From the NCBI GenBank assembly GCA_009885605.1, contig VFKK01000323.1, positions 1 through 8,097 on the forward strand: a stretch of DNA of 8,097 nt, read 5' to 3'. Under the pieces are notes generated by a model. It saw nothing but the letters and a program-made list of their open reading frames with translations, ran no database searches and was not told the origin of the DNA. Positions 6,201 to 8,097 of this stretch are shown here, piece by piece. How positions within the stretch are numbered: the first letter of the stretch is position 1; each line of letters starts with the position of its first letter. This DNA comes from Cyclobacteriaceae bacterium. GTDB taxonomy: Bacteria > Bacteroidota > Bacteroidia > Cytophagales > Cyclobacteriaceae. Made by a program: the position numbers and the translations under genes.

Positions 6201-6244
6201 TACTTTTTAACTATTCTCCAGTTTACATTCCAACTTTTAGATCA

Positions 6245-6940
6245 ATGAAAAAGAAGCTAGTGGTGCTAAGTGGCGCAGGGATTTCTGCAGAAAGCGGGAT
6301 CAAAACTTTCCGCGACAGCGGAGGACTTTGGGAAGGCCATGACGTGATGGAAGTAGCATCCCCTGAAGGATGGCGAAGAAATCAGGACTTGGTTCAGGAT
6401 TTTTATAACCAGCGGAGAAAACAAGCCAAAGAATGCCAACCGAATGAAGCTCATTTGAAATTGGCCAGTCTGGAGAACTTCTTTGATGTAAGTATCATCA
6501 CGCAAAACGTAGACGACTTACATGAAAAAGCCGGTTCCACAAAAGTGATTCACCTTCACGGGGAATTATCCAAAGCTCAGAGTTCAATTGACCCCAAGCT
6601 CATTTACAATCTCGATCATTGGGAAATAAAAAAAGGGGACAAATGTGAAAAGGGAAGTCAACTTCGCCCTTTTATCGTTTGGTTTGGAGAGGCTGTTCCA
6701 AAAATGGATGAAGCAATCCAATTAGCAATGCAAGCTGATATCTTTATCGTGGTTGGGACTTCGATGCAAGTATATCCCGCTGCAGGCCTACTTGATTATG
6801 TTCCAAAGCAAGCTCTTACTTTTCTCATTGACCCTAATTCCCCGGGATCCGGTTTGCGAAGAGACATAGTTTACATTCAGAAAAAAGCAACCGAAGGGAT
6901 GAAAGATTTGGAAGAACTCTTACTGGGTCAGAATTTTTGA
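6245..6940 (+). CDS. cobB: Sir2-family NAD-dependent protein deacylase (sirtuin), zinc-less form
   Basis: A 231-aa cytoplasmic sirtuin that removes acyl groups from lysines using NAD+. The NAD pocket is seen in 'GAGISAESGI' (10-19), 'TFRDSGGLW' (21-29), 'TQNVDDLHEKAG' (86-97) and 'VGTSMQVYPAAGL' (170-182). The catalytic base is H105 in 'HLHGEL'. Y54 and R57 ('FYNQRR') match the Tyr-x-x-Arg pair that binds succinyl/malonyl lysine in SIRT5 and E. coli CobB, so desuccinylase activity is likely. The usual four zinc cysteines are missing: only C64 and C134 exist, and the module is replaced by a polar segment (about 110-140) with 'GDKCEKGSQLRP', which I recall from other Bacteroidota sirtuins. The short N-terminus is normal for the class. 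It follows topA by 152 bp but has its own promoter and operator-like palindrome. Confidence 0.95.
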   Translation: MKKKLVVLSGAGISAESGIKTFRDSGGLWEGHDVMEVASPEGWRRNQDLVQDFYNQRRKQAKECQPNEAHLKLASLENFFDVSIITQNVDDLHEKAGSTKVIHLHGELSKAQSSIDPKLIYNLDHWEIKKGDKCEKGSQLRPFIVWFGEAVPKMDEAIQLAMQADIFIVVGTSMQVYPAAGLLDYVPKQALTFLIDPNSPGSGLRRDIVYIQKKATEGMKDLEELLLGQNF

Positions 6941-6975
6941 GATAATCAATTTTGGATTTGGAATCAAAATTTATC
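6941..6975 (+). other. AT-rich hairpin directly after the cobB stop
   Basis: GATAA plus ATTTTG (6941-6945, 6949-6954, with a TCA bulge) pair with CAAAATTTATC (6965-6975) around a 10-nt loop, 11 pairs in all. No T tract follows, so it is more likely an mRNA 3' end structure than a terminator on its own. Confidence 0.3.
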
Positions 6976-6977
6976 CT

Positions 6978-7018
6978 GAAGAGCTAAATAGAATCCAATC
7001 ACAAACTCTTCTTTTTTT
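6978..7018 (+). terminator. Possible weak terminator of cobB
   Basis: GAAGAG (6978-6983) and CTCTTC (7006-7011) pair around a 22-nt loop, followed by seven T's (7012-7018). The stem is short and the loop large, so this is a weak candidate. No other terminator is visible before the next gene. The remaining gap to 7121 holds no clear promoter box; the best partial match is TATGATTG at 7069-7076. Confidence 0.3.
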
Positions 7019-7121
7019 CTATATTGAAATTTGCTAAACTAGCTTTCAACCAAAGAGAGTGTAAAATGTATGATTGACGTTTGATGCCTCTCTGATTGAA
7101 AAAACCACCCAAAGTGACCTA

Positions 7122-8097
7122 ATGAAGCTTAAAATTGCCGTAATCGGGACCGGACCATCCGGAATCACCGCATTAAAAAATCTACTTGATCAGGGCCTTG
7201 AGGCAATTGCCTTCGACAAAAACTCAGAAGTCGGAGGAAACTGGATTTATTCCGAGGATGAGAGTCACTCGAGTGTCTTCGAAACCACCCACATCATTTC
7301 TTCAAAAACGCTGTCCCAATACGAGGATTTTACTTTTGATGATTTTGACAAAGCAGCGGCAGATTATCCTTCTCACGATGAATTGAGAAGGTATTTTCAG
7401 GCTTATGCTCACAAGTTTAATCTTTATCCGCACATTCAATTTGGCACTCTGGTCAAAAAATGTAAATGGATAGGTCAGCTTGCCTGGGATATCACGACCG
7501 AAAAAGACGGTATTGAATCCACCAGCCGTTTTACACATCTGGTCGTTTGCAACGGGCATCACTGGATGCCCAGATTCCCTGAATATCCGGGAGTTTTCGA
7601 AGGAGAATTTATCCATTCCCATAATTTCAAAAAAGCAGCACCATTTGCGGATAAACGAGTTTTAGTCATCGGGGGAGGCAACTCTGCATGTGATGTGGCG
7701 GTGGAAACCAGCCGGGTATCTGCAAAAACGGCAATCAGCTGGAGACGCGGTTACAGGATTGTTCCTAAGTTTTTCTTCGGTAAACCCTCTGATAAAGTTG
7801 CCGAGCAAACCAAATGGCTTCCCATCAAAGTTCGGGGCTTTTTCAATCAGATTCTTCTTAAGGTAATGCTTGGAGATAATGTATTGTACGGATTAAGACC
7901 TATTACGGAGCCTTTTGGATCCACTCATCCCACTATTAATGACGAGCTTCTTCACAAAATCCGGCATGGAAAAGTAAAGCCACGGTTGGACATCAAAAGA
8001 TTTGAGGGAAAGAAAGTGATTTTCGAAAATGGGATGGAAGAGGAATACGACACGATCATCGCCTGTACCGGATATTGGCTGACACATCCGTTCTTCG
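7122..8097 (+). CDS. Flavin-containing monooxygenase (partial, C-terminus beyond the window)
   Basis: The frame is open from the ATG at 7122 to the window edge (325 codons plus one base). The FAD Rossmann motif is 'VIGTGPSG' (7-14), followed by 'GGNW' (38-41). The FMO fingerprint FxGxxxHxxx(Y/F) is exact at 159-169 (F159, G161, H165, F169). The NADPH Rossmann motif 'VIGGGNSA' is at 182-189. The late 'ACTGY' (314-318) matches the family's ATGY motif. These enzymes use NADPH and O2 to oxygenate soft N or S atoms or, in related groups, ketones; the substrate here cannot be deduced. Family members run to about 430-530 residues, so a quarter or more is missing. There is no Shine-Dalgarno sequence. 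It follows cobB on the same strand after 181 bp, probably as a separate unit. Confidence 0.93.
   Translation, partial: MKLKIAVIGTGPSGITALKNLLDQGLEAIAFDKNSEVGGNWIYSEDESHSSVFETTHIISSKTLSQYEDFTFDDFDKAAADYPSHDELRRYFQAYAHKFNLYPHIQFGTLVKKCKWIGQLAWDITTEKDGIESTSRFTHLVVCNGHHWMPRFPEYPGVFEGEFIHSHNFKKAAPFADKRVLVIGGGNSACDVAVETSRVSAKTAISWRRGYRIVPKFFFGKPSDKVAEQTKWLPIKVRGFFNQILLKVMLGDNVLYGLRPITEPFGSTHPTINDELLHKIRHGKVKPRLDIKRFEGKKVIFENGMEEEYDTIIACTGYWLTHPFF

Noticed and set aside
7067..7095. Tiny ATG-started frames (3-4 codons) before the monooxygenase gene
   Set aside because: Too short and without ribosome binding sites; expected by chance.
7056..7096. AGAGAG ... CTCTCT inverted pair before the monooxygenase gene
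   Set aside because: Six-base simple-sequence arms about 30 bases apart are weak and likely by chance.

Overview
The window looks like the chromosome of a Bacteroidota bacterium, most likely of the Cytophagia/Cyclobacteriaceae type. This is inferred from AT-leaning base composition, mostly absent Shine-Dalgarno sequences, one good match to the Bacteroidota -7 box (TAnnTTTG), a TopA ending in Toprim_Crpt-type repeats instead of zinc ribbons, and a sigma/anti-sigma/Spy-like gene trio of a kind common in this phylum. No species can be named from sequence alone. I see no mobile element, CRISPR array, rRNA or tRNA. No gene-free stretch exceeds 300 bases.

Left part (1-2217, all minus strand): read in the direction of transcription, there is a membrane-anchored YpfJ-type neutral zinc metallopeptidase, then a 140-bp array of degenerate 7-bp repeats, then a tight three-gene operon. 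The operon encodes an ECF sigma factor, a 93-aa single-pass putative anti-sigma factor, and a membrane-anchored Spy/CpxP/CnrX-like protein that runs off the left edge. It resembles a CnrYXH-style envelope or metal stress switch.

Middle (2318-3610): a secreted DUF1080 (3-keto-disaccharide hydrolase family) protein on the plus strand converges on a SixA-type phosphohistidine phosphatase on the minus strand. A strong intrinsic terminator lies between them, and its T tract contains the sixA stop codon.

Right part (3611-8097, plus strand): topA (DNA topoisomerase I) has a leader with an inverted repeat and a short upstream ORF that carries an unusually good ribosome binding site and overlaps the topA start out of frame. 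After the topA terminator comes a cobB-type sirtuin with its own predicted promoter and a perfect 15-bp operator-like palindrome at the expected transcription start. This sirtuin lacks the zinc-binding cysteines but keeps the Tyr/Arg pair typical of desuccinylases. The window ends inside a flavin-containing monooxygenase gene.

Most genes are recognisable families. The items most worth a second look are the heptad array, the sigma operon, the topA leader, and the regulation and zinc-less form of the sirtuin next to topA. I found no clear evidence of a wholly new multi-gene system.
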